Part shown: in pieces, positions 35,600 through 49,759 of the stretch
Layout: each line of letters opens with the position of its first letter
Position numbering within the stretch: position 1 is the first letter of the stretch
DNA from: Warburgia ugandensis
Lineage: Eukaryota > Streptophyta > Magnoliopsida > Canellales > Canellaceae
NCBI GenBank assembly: GCA_035236585.1
Contig: CP141132.1
Coordinates: forward strand, 81,892,880 to 81,956,879
DNA: 64,000 nucleotides
Reading direction: 5' to 3'
The notes under the pieces: generated by a model
Seen by the model: the letters and a program-made list of their open reading frames with translations, nothing else
What the model was told of the DNA's origin: nothing
Database searches by the model: none
Translations under genes and position numbers: made by a program

Positions 35600-36400
35600 A
35601 CAATATTGCTAGACATACAGGTTGGTTCAATAACTCAGTTGCATTTGTCGTTTGTTTTTCATATGGAAAATGATATTTCCAATCTTTTTGATCATTTACG
35701 CTTTTAGTAGTACTCACTCTCTCTCTCTCTCCCGCCAATATTGCTAGATAAACAGATTAGTGCAGTTCCATTGGTCATTTGTATTTCGTAAGGAAAATGA
35801 TATATATTTTCAATACTTTTTATGGAATTTCTAGTTACTCTCTCTCTCTTGGTGGTGCAATTCCATTTGTCATTTGAATTTCATATGGAAATCTCCACGG
35901 CTTTTCGAGCATGTCTGGTTCCTATCCTACTGCTTGCCTTCTTCTGAAATTGACTGCACTTCTGTACCTCATTTTGTTGGTCTTTTCCTAGAGCTATTTC
36001 CATGAGAAAACAAACAAAAGGTGGTTTGAATGCATAGATAAGATGTGGAACTATTATTTGTCATTCATAATTGATGGTTTCCCTAGTGAAAACTTCCCTT
36101 GCTCAAAAGTCAACTTCAGGTAAAGACAGACAAAAAGGTGTTGAAAATGCTGAGAGAAGTATTGGAATTTAGAGAGAGCATTTGCCATTTCATAATTCTC
36201 CTGTGCTTAGAAAGTCCCCTTTGCCTTGTTCAAAGTTATTTTTCAGGAAAAGACAAACAAAAGAGGTTGAACAAGCTTAATAAGGCGTGGATTATCATTT
36301 GCCATTTCGTAAGTCACAAGCATCCTAATAACCCACTTTGCCTTGTTAGATATGTCACTACTTTGTTCAAAGTTTGTTCAAGGATTTGGTCTTAATTTGA
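35600..36400. repeat. Decayed minisatellite beside the CT tract
   Basis: A core close to CATTTGYCATTTSATA recurs near 35641, 35770, 35863, 36053, 36179 and 36296, with spacings of 129, 93, 190, 126 and 117 bases. Flanking blocks such as AAATTGCTAGA..ACAG, TCACTCTCTCTCTC, and AAAGACARACAAAA also repeat. Old tandem array with unit of about 120-130 bp; no coding sense. Confidence 0.7.
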
Positions 36401-37255
36401 CCAAGAAAAACAAGTTCTTTTTTTTTTTCTTTCTTAGCTACAGGAATTTGTTCAATGAACTTCAATTATCTGGTACGAAAATACTACTAATAAGAAGGCA
36501 CGCAAGGACGTCAATCTGATAGTTGGCCATGAGTAGGAAAATCCATCTAACTCTTCTCTTGATCAAAAGATCCTAGACACTTGATCCATGAATGTTGTTT
36601 CGGTTTCCTCCAGCAAATGTTAATGGTTAATTTTCTGTTGTTGGCAAGGAAATTTAGGACAGCGTTACCATACATTAAGGAGAATATCAGTTTGTATGGG
36701 CATTGTAAGTGATAAAACACGCCAATATAAAAGTTTTGGGTTCGGCTGTTATAAAGTACTAATATCTTTATTTTATTCTATGATATGAATTAAAACATAG
36801 ATTTGCCAACATTGACCATAATGATGAATATCGGTCTGTTCTAACGCAACAATCTGAAACCGATCATGAAATAGAAGAGGATCCCGGCGTGTGGGTCATT
36901 CATGCTTAAGCCTAGAAGATAATTTTTCATTGAACCAGTGGCACTCAATCATGAACTATGTTCGACCATAATTGGCAATGTTGTATAACACCACATTAGT
37001 TTACTGTTCTCTTTCGAGACTACTAAAAAGTGATCACCAAACAGATTGACTTGTGAACTACTTTCTAAAAGGGAATCTTGGAAAAATGGGAATTCATCCC
37101 ACAATATGTTGATGATTTCTTCGACATGTTTCCTTTACTTTTTGACCCTGATAATCACCATTCTTGTGTATATTTCCTTCTTTGAAAGTAGTGTTTGTAA
37201 TCACAATAATTTCTTTTTATTACAAGCAAAGAACTACGAAGCAAAACACATGCAT
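36401..37255. other. AT-rich spacer
   Basis: No gene. Some phrases (TTTCCTTTACTTTTTGACCCTGATAATCACCATTCTTG, 37128-37165) recur near 38390-38430 as a diverged repeat; otherwise nothing seen. Confidence 0.4.
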
Positions 37256-37355
37256 ATTCTTAAATCTAATCCTTGGTCAAAAGGAAAAGCAGCGACTTGA
37301 ATCTGCTACCAAGCATATTCTAGAGAAGATGCTAAGTTGTCTTCAAACAACTGCT
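37256..37355 (+). repeat. Unassigned tRNA-like dispersed repeat, copy 2
   Basis: AAATCTAATCCTTGGTCAAA, CAGCGACTTGAATCTGCTAC and CAAGCATATTCTAGAGAAGA match, block by block, the inverse of the copy at 10165-10310. The reverse-strand B-box position reads GATTCAAGTCG. Confidence 0.6.
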
Positions 37356-38774
37356 AGACAAAATGTTCTGTCATTATCACAATTACAAAGTTCAGATTTA
37401 GAATAAGTCAGCAAGGGAAAAAATCACAAAAATCAGGAAACGTTTGGGAGAACTTGGAGGAAAAAATTTACAAGGATATGAATTTAATCTTTCAATTTGC
37501 TTTTTGATGAAATGTATAAATAAGAATTGAGAGGGAATACTAGGCCGAAGGCCATAAAAGGACCTTATCTAAGAGCAGCCCACATTTTTCTTGAATTTTA
37601 AGAATGTGCAGATTAGCATCTAAGAAAGGTAGTTTTTTTTACTGCAATAAGTAGACAATTAAAAGCTTTGTATAAACAACAATTTAAATTTAGCTCCCAC
37701 AATATTGTTTTTATGATAGAAGCATACAATCATCATAGTATTTTGTTTACCATTTATCCAACTATAGGGCAAAAGATGAATAGGTTAGATCATCCAAAGG
37801 TGGGCCCTCTTCATGCCAAATGTACGGCACTTATAGGTAAGGTCCTTCTAAGGCTTTGGGGCTAGCAATTCATAAAATTCATTTTTAATTTGGCAAATTT
37901 ACCTAAAATTGAAAATTTGTCAAAGATTTTGAATTATTAAAAAAATATAGGAAGGTAAAAAAACTTGGAATTTCTAAAAGAATTCAATTATTTAGAATTT
38001 TTTGTAGCTATAGTTATGACAATAGTTCAAAAAAAATAAAATTAAAATTAAAAAATTGCAAGGAAAATCTAGCAAACATTTTGTATGTTAGTAGGTTATT
38101 TGAAAATCTCAAAGAAACTTGATTTGAGAGGTGAGTTGAGTTAACTCCAACTCACTCGTTGATGACTTAGAAAAGCTTAAAAGGTCTAAATTAATTTCAT
38201 CAACTATTCCTCAAAATATCTATATCAAACATTCCTTGCAGTTTGGTATCAAGTTAGTCTGTCTACTATTCTAGTGGCTGTGGTAGTACCATTTCTCTAT
38301 GATCATCTGATATTCATCTTTGATCAGCTAGGGTGTTATAGAAAATAATTTGCATTCATCCTATATTATGTTAATGTTTTCTTTACATATTTCCTTTATT
38401 TTTAAACCCTAATAATCACAATTCTTGAGTATATTTCCTTTAAGAGTTGGGTCTCTTATCACAATAATTAGCAAATAACAAAGAACTTCGAGGAAACTAT
38501 AGGAAATATTTTGGATGTGAGGTGAGTTGAGTTAACTTAGAAACTTAAAAAATAAAATACTTGATTTATGAAGTGAGTTGAGTAACTTGAAATGACTTGT
38601 TGATAACTCCAAAAAAACCAAGAAAAATCTAGACTAATTTTATCAATATTCTTGAAAAGTTCTATATGAATTATTCCTTACAGTTTTGATATAATGTGGT
38701 GCCAATCAAATTCAGTTAAATAGCTATGATCATGACACACAAACTCATCAAACTCTATGGATACAACAACTAGT

Positions 38775-38776
<2 letters not shown>
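37356..38776. other. AT-rich spacer
   Basis: No gene recognised. GAGGTGAGTTGAGTTAACT recurs near 38130 and 38520 within a diverged direct repeat of about 390 bp (roughly 38100-38300 and 38500-38700). Confidence 0.45.
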
Positions 38777-38824
<48 letters not shown>

Positions 38825-38838
38825 GTAAACACAAAACA

Positions 38839-38893
<55 letters not shown>
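38777..38893. repeat. Facing CA and TG microsatellites, long hairpin
   Basis: An AC repeat of about 46 bases (38777-38823) and a TG repeat of about 53 bases (38841-38893) are separated by about 17 bases. They are complementary, so a single strand can form a hairpin with a stem of over 40 base pairs. Confidence 0.95.
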
Positions 38894-38894
<1 letters not shown>

Positions 38895-39221
38895 GTAATC
38901 CTTCACTTGTAACCCAAGAAAAAAGAAAGAAAATCAGCATGCTAAAGGTGAATCCCATTCATTAGATCAAAGGTTGAAATGAATACATGAAACCTTCACT
39001 AAGAAACAAATTTAGAATTAAGGGCTAGGATTATCTAATCAAGACATGAGAAATTTGAGTGGCTAAAGACCATTTGGAGATGGGTCATACTCTCTAAAGG
39101 TTGTGTCCCTATGACTGGATTGATCCTGGTCTTAAACTTCTTCTTCAGTTAAGTTGAAACTAGATGTTTGTATAAGTTTAAATATTGCATGTTCATGTGA
39201 ATGGAGCGAGACAGAATCTCC

Positions 39222-39855
39222 TTTATTATTATTATTTGACTTAAACTGTGTTATCAGGGACATCACATCGCATGTATAAAATGCATATGTCCAAAAAAAT
39301 AGAGAAGACTTTGCCAAATTTTTGGTAGAAATGCAGTAATCATTTCTCTGAAAATTCTAATTTTTAGAAAAGAAAAATGACACTCGGGATTTTTAAAATT
39401 TTTCTCATAATTTTTTTCTCATTGTTTATTTTCCAAATAGTTTTTCAAACTTGGGGCCCTACAATTGTAAACGATTTTGTGAAAAGTATTATAAAAACCT
39501 GGGATGTGATAGTATGTTTTTTAAATTATGAAATCCTCAAGGCAATCTCACATTTATTATTTGACTTAAATTGTGTTATCAGGGACCTCACATTTTGCAT
39601 ACATAAAATGCATATGTCCAAAAAATGGAGGAGACTTTGCCAAATTTTTGGTAGAAATGTAGCAATCATTTCCCTGAAAATCCCATTTTTTAGAAAATGA
39701 AAATGACACTCGGGATTTTTAAAAATTTTCTCATACAAAAATTTTCATTGTTTATTTTCTAAATTGTAAAAGATTTTGTAAAAAAAATGTTATAAAAACC
39801 TGGGATGTGATAGTATGTTTTTAAACTATCAAATCCTCAAGGTAATCTTACATAA
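39222..39855. repeat. Tandem duplication of about 328 bp
   Basis: Two head-to-tail copies (39222-39553 and about 39554-39855) share TTATTATTTGACTTAAAYTG, GCCAAATTTTTGGTAGAAAT, ATGACACTCGGGATTTTTAA and AAAACCTGGGATGTGATAGT. Each contains a TGACACTCGGGATTTTTAAA block that resembles the start of a Tekay/Del-type LTR. Confidence 0.88.
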
Positions 39856-40598
39856 ATCGTAATTTGTAACATATCATAAAATCACATATGCGTATAACTT
39901 TTAAATTATGTAAATGATACATCATCTAACTTGACAAATCAAATGCCATAAAATTCTCAAAATATTGAAGTAGTAATAGGTTAAATAGCAAACATTGGCA
40001 ATCCCAAACTGACAATATCATAATGTGTGTGTATGCACCCCAATGAATACATCAACTAATTGGTAGTGAGGACTCATTTAAGGCCTATCAACAATATCAT
40101 CACAAATAGTATCACAAAACAAAATTCTCATAGTACACTATGTTCATGATTAGGGAATTGAATCATATGTCTCTACTATCTAGAGACCAGTCACCACAGC
40201 CTCTACAACAACTGCTGATATATCTTGAAAAGGGTACTGTGAACACCTCCAATGGTCATTTTTCTACCACAACAGTGGAGAAAAATATGTACCTTTTTGG
40301 GCATGGATATCTATCATATTTGGTAGTTAGAGGTTAGGAGGCCAAAATCTTACAACCTTTTAGCATAGTGCCCACTAAGTTCATTAGCCTAAACAAACAT
40401 ATATCTCAATATAAATGTTATTAATTCATATAACATATATCTCATGGAAAGTCATGCTTTTTGTAACTCATCTCAAGGCAGGAGATGGATACAATTTCAT
40501 GTATTATCATTTCTTTCTAAACATACAACTGCATATAATGGAATGAATAATATTATTTTCATTTTCAAGACAAAATTATGCATCATGGGAATGAATGC

Positions 40599-40624
40599 AT
40601 ATATATATATATATATATATATAT
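40599..40624. repeat. TA microsatellite
   Basis: About 26 bases of alternating TA. Confidence 0.9.
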
Positions 40625-42629
40625 AACTCACATGCCTCATTTGTATATATTGTATTCTTTAAAACCTAAAATAATGCAACATGACACGATATCAGTTTTA
40701 TGATAGTTGAGCAATCTCAAGTCGAAAGTATGGTAATCAAATACTCGGTATGATTTGATTATTTAAAATCTGCATATTTTAGTAAGGCTAATGACAAGTT
40801 TAAAACTACCTACCTCAAACATGGCTATACCAATTGTCGAAATACTAATAGGCTCAGTCGTACTAGTTAGCATCTCTAGCAACACATTTACATTGCAATG
40901 TCATTCTCTTACTTAGCCTTTAATCATCAATAACATGATGATCTTACCTTTCCCTCTCTTTGATCATAAGTATTCATCTTTATTTTTTCCATAATATCAA
41001 ATCTTGAAAGTTGATTAAAGGTCAAATATCCAAATCATCTAATTGTTCTCAATTCCTATTGATCCTTGACTTACAAATAGTCTATTTCAAATCTCAGAGT
41101 TTGATCTATTGATCTAAAGGTTGATTGAATTCTAATCAGTCTGATTAACAATTTTTAGTCATTCTTGTGTCCTATTTTCTAGTATAAGGTCAATAGAGTA
41201 ATTAAACCATTATATTTACTCTGATTAATAGTTTAAATAACCTAATTACTTTTTCGAGGATTCAATACATCTTATTCACACTTATTTTTTAAGTTTTTTT
41301 TTATTTATAATTTACTAGGCATGATATAAATACAAATAAGATTTAATTTATTTAAATAAGTTTTGGTGGTGATCTTACTTTTAATTGCTAACATCCAAGT
41401 ATGATGTAGTGTCCGAGGTGGTCTAGTCTATTCTGATTGCCTTTGATTAAGTTGATCTAGGCCATACCAAATCTTCGCCCTTAGATTAGTGCCTGATCTT
41501 ACAATTTAAGAGCCTGACCATTAATCAACAATCAAATTGTGGAAAAAGGGCCATATATGTCATTGTTTTATGGTTTTTGTGATGGATCTATGATTAGATT
41601 AGGGTGAATACTCAAGTTAATCATGAATCATGGTATTATATCACTAATTACTAATATGTGGGAAAAGATCAATCATAGTCTACGGTCACATCTACTTGGA
41701 AGCTCTAATTGATCACAGATTTATGTCTTAAGTAGCTCATCAAAGGCTAGATCATCTTAAAAGGATACATCTATTGCAAATCCAAGCATCTAGTTGATGA
41801 TCAATGGTTGGATCATGATAAGAGGTCAAATTAATCACATATTTGGGTACTAATGACCGATTAATGGTTGGATCATGTGGGATTTTGTGGATTTAATTAC
41901 ATATGTAACATTTGACGACTGATTGATGCCAAGATTATGATGGATGGTCAGATCAGTCATGAACCAATACGATATTGATTGTACATTGCTATCAGTTTTA
42001 GATAACCATCGGATCTTCACTAATAGTCATATTGATTGATGAGTTTTGTTCTTTCTGTTGCAAGCATTGCAATGAACTGCAAAGATATTATATATCACAC
42101 CTCATGCTCTTAGATTGGGCTCGTCTCTAATTTGGACGGCCAAATGATCCCTGATCAAAAATAAAAAAAGCATTGTGTAGATAGGGTTAAAAAACCCCAT
42201 AATAGTGTTTTTCAACTCAAAATTTCATGTTGTCAACAAAGAAGGTAATCAATTTAGTTGTCATCAAGGATGTGTTTTACGTCAGGTCACAAATTTTCGT
42301 AATGGATTTGTAGATCAGGTGTTGACCTATGTTTTCATCAAGTTTGGAGCCATTTTATAGTTATTTGATGTTGAAAAAAGGGGATTTTGCCTTCAAACTA
42401 TTGCCAAAAAACCTAGTGTCAGCAAAGTTGGAATCTCCATCCAATCGATTGCAAAATGTGCACCAATCAAGGAATTTTCATAGAGGTTTTGATCCTCTCT
42501 TTACAATGAATCCAACATGGTGTTTGATCTTTGATCCGCCACCATTTGGATGTCGGGCATTGGAAATTAACTGTAATCGAAGGTTACCGTTGCCATGAAA
42601 AATGGTAGGTGGGAAAGGGAGGAAAGAAG

Positions 42630-43013
<384 letters not shown>

Positions 43014-43015
<2 letters not shown>

Positions 43016-43050
43016 GGGGGGGGGGGTGGGCGAGGCAGGGGCAGGGGCAT
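43014..43050 (+). other. G-quadruplex-prone G-run
   Basis: A run of 13 G is followed by TGGGCGAGGCAGGGGCAGGGG, giving more than four G-tracts within 37 bases. Confidence 0.7.
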
Positions 43051-43218
43051 AGCTAGCATCACCAGCTAGCTGCCTTACGTAGTCAGAGGGGAAAGGAAAA
43101 GTGCACATAGTGACCAACACAAGGCTGGGTGCCATGCAGAGTGTCGTTAGGGGCTGGGGAGAGATGATGGAAGGGGGAAAATTGCCAGGTTTTGCTACAT
43201 AACGGGGCATATCAGAGG

Positions 43219-46200
43219 TGTGACACCCTAGATTTTACACCACAATAAAATACTAATTTTTAAAATGTCAAAATCTCTGTTTTAAAAGATTTGATTTCAA
43301 AATCGACTAAGAGCAAAAATTGAGTAAAAAGCATTCATTTCAAAATCTCGGGAGTCATACAACCACAAAATCATGGATTTTAATAGTGAAATGATATTCC
43401 AATTTCTATCAAAAATTCGACAAAGTCTCCTCTACATTTTGGACCATCACATATAACACATGTTATACAACATTACCTAAAATATAATAGGACACCTAGG
43501 AGACTTAGTCTCCATGCTCATCCATCCAAATCAAATACAATTCTCGATAAAAACATATACTTCAACGGTGAATAATAAAAATAAAAGATATGACAACATT
43601 GCTCAGGGTTTGTCCATGCACATCCATCACATCCAACATGAATATATCCATATATCCAAGTTACAATATAAACTATATAAATGTACAGTCCATAATAATA
43701 TCCAAAGTAGGGTTTCTAACAAACCTTGTCCAGCATTGATTTCTCTTCTATACATAGTTGAAGGCCGCCAATACCCTCGCTGCTCTGTTTGCATGTCATA
43801 CATGCATTCTCTCTCTGTATCTGAGGTATTGCAAATCAAATCAATGTCTTAGCAAGCAATCACTTGTGTAAGTGACTACATTTAATATCAAGTGAAGAGT
43901 AGGTAGTGTGACATATAAAGATCAGGGTTTATGATAAAACTTATGGATGTGAAACATTCAAATAAGAGGCTAAATCATTAGATCTCAAGAATGAAATGTT
44001 GCGTAAATAATAAGAAGTCCAAATAAAATGCAATAACCGACACGAACATAAATTCGAGCATAAAATGTAGAATTATCATAAACCACATACCATGGCATGC
44101 ACAACATAAATAATACATGTTCATGAAATTGGCAGAGCCAAATATAGTTAAGACCCTCATATCAAAGCATAAATGCATGCATGAATAACAAGACACATAA
44201 CTAATCATGTTCCTCACATAATCGGACATCAGTACTCATACCATTTTCCCAATGCTTATTCCTTACGAGGCTGTCGGTGGCACTATCACCCCTTATGATG
44301 CATCATCACATTGTGGGCACATTAGGATATAACCATCCAAGAATACTTGTAACTACATGTGCACACAGAATAAATGCATGGATCGCGATGTTGTAGTGTT
44401 AACCATTCTGGGGTATAAACCACTATTGCTCACTGTTGACACTGTAACAGGAGACTAATGTCTGCTATGCATGGGGCCCAATAGAACATGCGTAAGTGGC
44501 TTGCCCATGATTACCACAAACTGTACACAGTTTCCCAATATCAAGGCGGTGTCTATAATCTATAAACTCAGAGGGCAGCTAGCCAACCCTATGACCCTCC
44601 TAGTATATCATCCACTGAGTAGAAAAATTCTCATAAAATCATGAAAACACAAAATTGAGTATCAGAAATCCATGCATAATCATTCTCGAGAAAATCAAGT
44701 CGATGAAGTATTTTAATTCATTGATAATCATGCAACGAAACCAGCTTATAACGTCTCAATAGTCCAATCAATGAAGCATACAATGCATCAAGAATAGTGC
44801 ATGAATCATATGGATAAAAAAAGTAATATAACATAGACAACACATGCTGAAAGATAGTCTTAAGGAAACCACAAGGTTGGTATATATATATCAAATTGCT
44901 AATGTAAGTGAAACCATCTAGTGAACAATCATGATTTATGAAATCATGAGAATACAAAATGTAATCTCCTACGTTAGGCGAAGAACTGCTCATCTGTACC
45001 TCGTAATCACTCAAACTCTAATCTATCTCATTTCACTACAATCCCATCACCTGGATATATATCACACTCAAGTCGCACTTAGAATCCAAATTATTTAAGT
45101 TGGATTCTTAATTACAACAACATTATATTTTTGTATCTCAATATATCATGTTCGAGACCATCTAATGGTTCCCAGCCATAGAATCTCGAGGTGGTGCTTG
45201 CCCTAATCGACTACTAATTCAAATCATACTGAATCGGGTCCACTTATAATCCTTTAGTTCCTTTTCTTAATTATATTATCATGCTTAGATCATGTCAATC
45301 TTAGGTGATTTATCCTTTAATCAACAAATCAAGCATTATTTTATATTATTCATGTACAATCTTATCTAATTACAACCAAATGAAATAGTTAAGATAGTAA
45401 CCTTACATTGTATAAGTTAATCTGAATGATATCCAATTGTTTGTATAGTCGAATCGTCAACCATTCGTCTCCAATGTGCTCGATCTCAAATATCTATACT
45501 GATCTAATCACAATTCTCCACCTGATTGTATAGATCAAATAAAAAATTAGTAATTCTAACTAAATAATCCAATTAAATAATCTGAATATTATGGATCATA
45601 AAATTTGATCCAATTTCATACCTAGATCCTCAATTGATCTTAGTTGTTGATCAAGATTGGCTAAATTATCTCCAAAAATGCTTCAGATCTAAGATATCTT
45701 GTATGGATCTTAATTTACACTTCATGAGCATCACAATGGACTATTTAGATAAAAAAAATAACGTCAGACAATCTGAAATTCAATCAAAGGTCTAATCAAA
45801 ATCGACGGTTGAATCTTCTTGATCGATGAATGGGAAAATGAGTATTGTTCCTCGCATTACAAGGATTGTGAGGGTTATCTCGGATCTCTGAGATCCTTCA
45901 TCGATTGGTCAGAATGGAGGACCAAAGTTCAAGGGATCAATAAGGTTCACTAAGTCAACTCAGCTCCCCACAAAATGAGTAGGAAGCAAGTTGACTCGAC
46001 GACTCGACCTAACTCGCCAAAACAGGGAAGATGGGGGAGGAGGTGGTGGTTGCCGAGTTGTTCATACGAGGAGGAGAAAGGAAGATTGGCATTAGTGGGG
46101 CCGATTTGTGCGCACCATTGTACTGCTCCAGTTACACTAAGAAAAACCTAATAGAAAAAAAGAGAGAGAGGAAGGCAGAGAGCACTGGACCTTAGCACGT

Positions 46201-47489
46201 TGGCTCATCCATGGTTTTGACAGTGTTGGTGCAAGATGATTGAACGAGGGCAAGGGGGAAAGGAGAAAAGAAAGGGAAGGGGTGCGACGCCATTTGGCAG
46301 GCCAGTCACGATCGCGCTATGGAAAACAGGTCGTGTGGCCAAGAAAAGGGGGTTGCATGTCGGACCTGGTGAATACGAAGATCATGGTCTTCGCGCGTTG
46401 CCGAAGAGGAAGGAATGGGGTTCCATGCTACGCCAATGAAAAACCCGGTAAGGGTTTTCTGTTAACGCTGGAGAGAGGGGAGAAGATACTGGGAATGGGG
46501 AATCTGCTTAGAGAAGGTGGGCTTTGACCGAGGGAGCAGGAGGATGCTACTTATGGGAGAAAAGGGAGATCAAGGAGAGAGATCGACTGGGAAAAGGGGG
46601 TGGGTGGATGCCGGGGTTTCTCCCCTTGTTTAAATGTGTTCTACTTGCCAGCCCATTGCAGGAGGGATGGGCTGACACGTGGCGACTAACAGTCCATGGG
46701 TCGTGCCCACTCCTCACTTAGTACTGCACTTGCAGTCCACAAAATGACATAATAATGGGGTGCAGTTAGCAATTTTAACTCCTCTCAAATTAGCAAAAAT
46801 TTGGAGTTTTTCTACCTCGATCTCTGTTTCGCACAAAATTATTGTCGTTGGAATCGTATCGATGTGTACATTCCATTTTTTATAGTTCCAAAATAGAATT
46901 TTGCACTTTTAGGGAGTTTACTTCCATGAAACTCAATTTTTATGGAATTAAATTTCTGATTTCTAATTCAATTTATGTATAATATAATACACAAAAATTG
47001 ACCCAAAATTAATGATTGTCACAAGAGTAGAGGAGTTTATTGTAGCTACTTTGGAATTTTTGGTGGCAGACGCATGGCAATGGTGTGTTTCATCATGCCA
47101 CCTTTACTTGTGTCGTTGGCGGGGATAGAGGAAAATGTGGGGGTTGTGACGTGTGGGAGGTATGTCATAGGTAGTGCCATTATAAAAAAATGAACCTTCC
47201 ATTTTACGAACTTTTTCATTAAAAAATGAGTTACTGGACCCACTTTAAAATTATCAAAATGCCCCTATTATTAAAACTCCTATAACTTTCTTGTCCAAAC
47301 TCTATTTTCAGCGTTCTTAGTATCTTTAGATTCTATTTTTCGAGTATAATTCAATTATTAAGGTTTTAATACTTTATTTGGCTTCTATAAAAAATCATTT
47401 CTTGAAATTTTAAAACTAGATATTTTATTTTCTCCTTTCTTTGAAATAAAAATTACACGAATAAGATTTTAAAAGTTAGGGTTATCATA
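43219..47489 (+). mobile_element. Probable long LTR (Tekay/Del-like), block 2
   Basis: Begins TGTGACACCCTAGATTTTAC, a typical start of long Ty3-type LTRs in plants. Two 3' ends are possible. At 47023 the sequence ends TGTCACA, the exact inverse of the 5' TGTGACA, and flanks AGAGG (43214-43218) and AGAGT (47024-47028) differ at one of five bases, which would give a 3.8-kb solo LTR. At 47489 the end reads AGGGTTATCATA, close to the usual GGGTTATCACA end, preceded by a TTAAAACTCCTATAACTTTC stretch I associate with these LTRs, but no flank duplication is seen. No retroelement protein frame is present. Short open frames at 46236-46721 lie in purine-rich LTR sequence and are unlikely genes. Confidence 0.6.
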
Positions 47490-47612
47490 TTCTAATTTTA
47501 CAGTTGCATCTATAATGTCTAATGTTACTTGGATTTACAGCACTTTCATACCCTATATTCCCAGGCAATTATCATTTAGCAATTGCTGAAAGTAACTTTT
47601 GCACTATTGTTT

Positions 47613-48545
47613 GATCTCATCATTCTTGACTAGTATCCTTTGGTTATTATTTCTAATGAACTTAATATGGTTTAAGTCCTTAACCTTTTGTTCTCTTATT
47701 TTTGTAAGTTTAAATACATCTTTCTTATCTTTTCTCGATCCTAATCTATTATAAAGATCATCATATACCTTGAGTTTAGCCTTACTATATTCTTAGCAAC
47801 CTTTATAGCATTCTTATATTGCTCAAAGTTTTCATTTTTTCTAGTCATCTACCATACTTTAAAACACACTTGTTTTTCGTTAATAACTTTTTGCACTTTT
47901 TCACTACAATGCTAAGTTTCTTTTATTGATTGCCTTTTACCTTTGGATACTCCTAGGACATCTTTTACCACTTTTTTAATGGACTCAATCATATTAATCC
48001 ACATGGTGTTTACTTATGTTTCATTGTTCCAGTTTCCTTTTGCCATTGACTTGTTTTTGAGTGATGTTATTCTTCCCCTTTTAATTTCCACCACTTAGTT
48101 TTTAGACATATTAAGTTCATTTCCTTTCTTCCATCTATTAATATAGATATCCATAACCATTAACTTATGTTGTGAGGGTAAACTCTCACCTGGTATCACC
48201 TTACAATCCTTACACATTCATCTTTTGGTATTCTTGAGTATAAAAAAGTATATTTGGCTTTTATAGAGTTCATTTTTATAGGTTATTAAGTGTTCATCCC
48301 TCTTCTTAAAGAATGTGTTTGATAGGCCTAAGTAAAATTAAGGATAGCATCTCCTATCTCATTTTGTTTCTCAATATCATACTCTCCATGTACCCTATCA
48401 TATCCTTCATTTTCTTTTCCTATATGGCCATTTAGGTTTGCTACTATAAATATTCCCTTTGTGATGGAAATTTCTTGCATGACTCGCTCCATATCTTCTC
48501 GGAATTGTCTCTTGATTCCATCTTTTAACCTTGTCTCTTGCATGA
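47613..48545 (-). mobile_element. RTE-clade LINE fragment lacking its 3' half
   Basis: Minus-strand copy of the same family as 10311-12760, aligned to about 11929-12755 there. It begins in the APE endonuclease: FIVANLNGHIGKENEGYDRV, where the usual GDLNGH reads ANLNGH so a catalytic aspartate is lost. It runs through the SQxDF-type end and linker, then stops before the RT. Frames are broken. Lack of the 3' end is unusual for LINEs and points to a later deletion or insertion. Confidence 0.82.
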
Positions 48546-48559
48546 CTCCCTCTGTAATT

Positions 48560-49700
48560 GAAGAGGTTGAAGATGATTTTCACTATTTTTGCCTCTTACT
48601 TACAAACAAATATACTTATGTAAGTAAGAAGAGGAAATAATGAAATCATATTCAACTTTTTCAAAATGTTTTACTGGTTGGTTGGCACTTGATGCAAAAC
48701 CCTCCTTTTTATTTGGGCTTGGGACCAGATTTGTTTTTATTTGTTGTTTCTTTTCCTTTTTGACTTTATCTTAGCTTCTGATATTATGTTTTTCATGGAA
48801 TTTGAAGGCTGTAACTAGATTTGACTATTCCTCACTACTGCACTTCAGAAAGCTTCAAAAGGTACCTTCACAAGTTTAGGTTCATGGTTTTTCAGTTGTA
48901 ACTCTTCCATAATTGATTTAAACAGTGTTGTAAAGTGTTTTTCTTGTTTGCTTTCACTTTCGTTGTGTTTTTTTACTTCTGTAAATCGTCTGATTTACAG
49001 AAATTTTACTAGTTGCATGTAAATCATCTAGATGATATGAAGCTCCTGATCTACTTGAGTAATTTTGTGTTGTAGAGTCACTAGTATTGTACATTCTGGC
49101 AACTACTATCTATATTTGATAAATCTCACTAGTTGCATGTATATCATCTGGTTTTTGTGCAAGGCATTACATTTTGCCTGCTTTGTATGTGTTTCTTATT
49201 TGTTAGTGCTTACCTTGCAATTGAATGAAATTTGAGAATAAGATAAGGCCCACGTGGTTAAGTCCCTTAACTACTTGCCGTAAGAAAGAGTGAGTGGCTT
49301 TTGATCTTTTCCTTGAGAAATGAAAGGGAGGATAGTCTTGATCACTTTCCCCTACTGATGGAAAACAAAGTCTTCAACTTCTCATTCCCATTTGAATCTA
49401 AACACTCATTTTCCATCCTTCCACCAAAGAACCTTGAGAAACAGGATTGAAGTTGGATAAACGATAAACATTGAGCAGAATGAATACGCAAAGGTTCCAC
49501 ATTAGCCTACATGTTGCTGTCAATCCCTTAATATTAGGTTTTCTGCTGGCAGGAGCAACCAAATTATGTGCATCCCACAAAGCCAGATGGTAGGCTTGAA
49601 TCAGAGAAAGCCAAATTTATAAGTAATATTTGCGACAACCAGCACTCATCCTTGAGCAGATAGTTGTTATTTTATTGTCACGAAAACAACTTCTACAGAC
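48560..49700. other. AT-rich spacer
   Basis: No gene recognised. A small inverted repeat, CCTCTTACTTACA and TGTAAGTAAGAAGAGG, lies at about 48591-48629, and ACTAGTTGCATGTAAATCAT recurs as ACTAGTTGCATGTATATCAT (49007, 49129). Confidence 0.45.
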
Positions 49701-49759
49701 AAGTATTGCATTCTTCACGATATGTGCAGAGAGTCACACAGAGCTGGAAAGTTTGTAGT

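Noticed and set aside
38770..38958. Open frame rich in Thr-His and Cys-Val
   Set aside because: Product of the facing CA/TG microsatellites.
46236..46721. Overlapping frames in a G-rich stretch
   Set aside because: Within the LTR-like block, two frames open at once from purine bias, no recognised protein motif.
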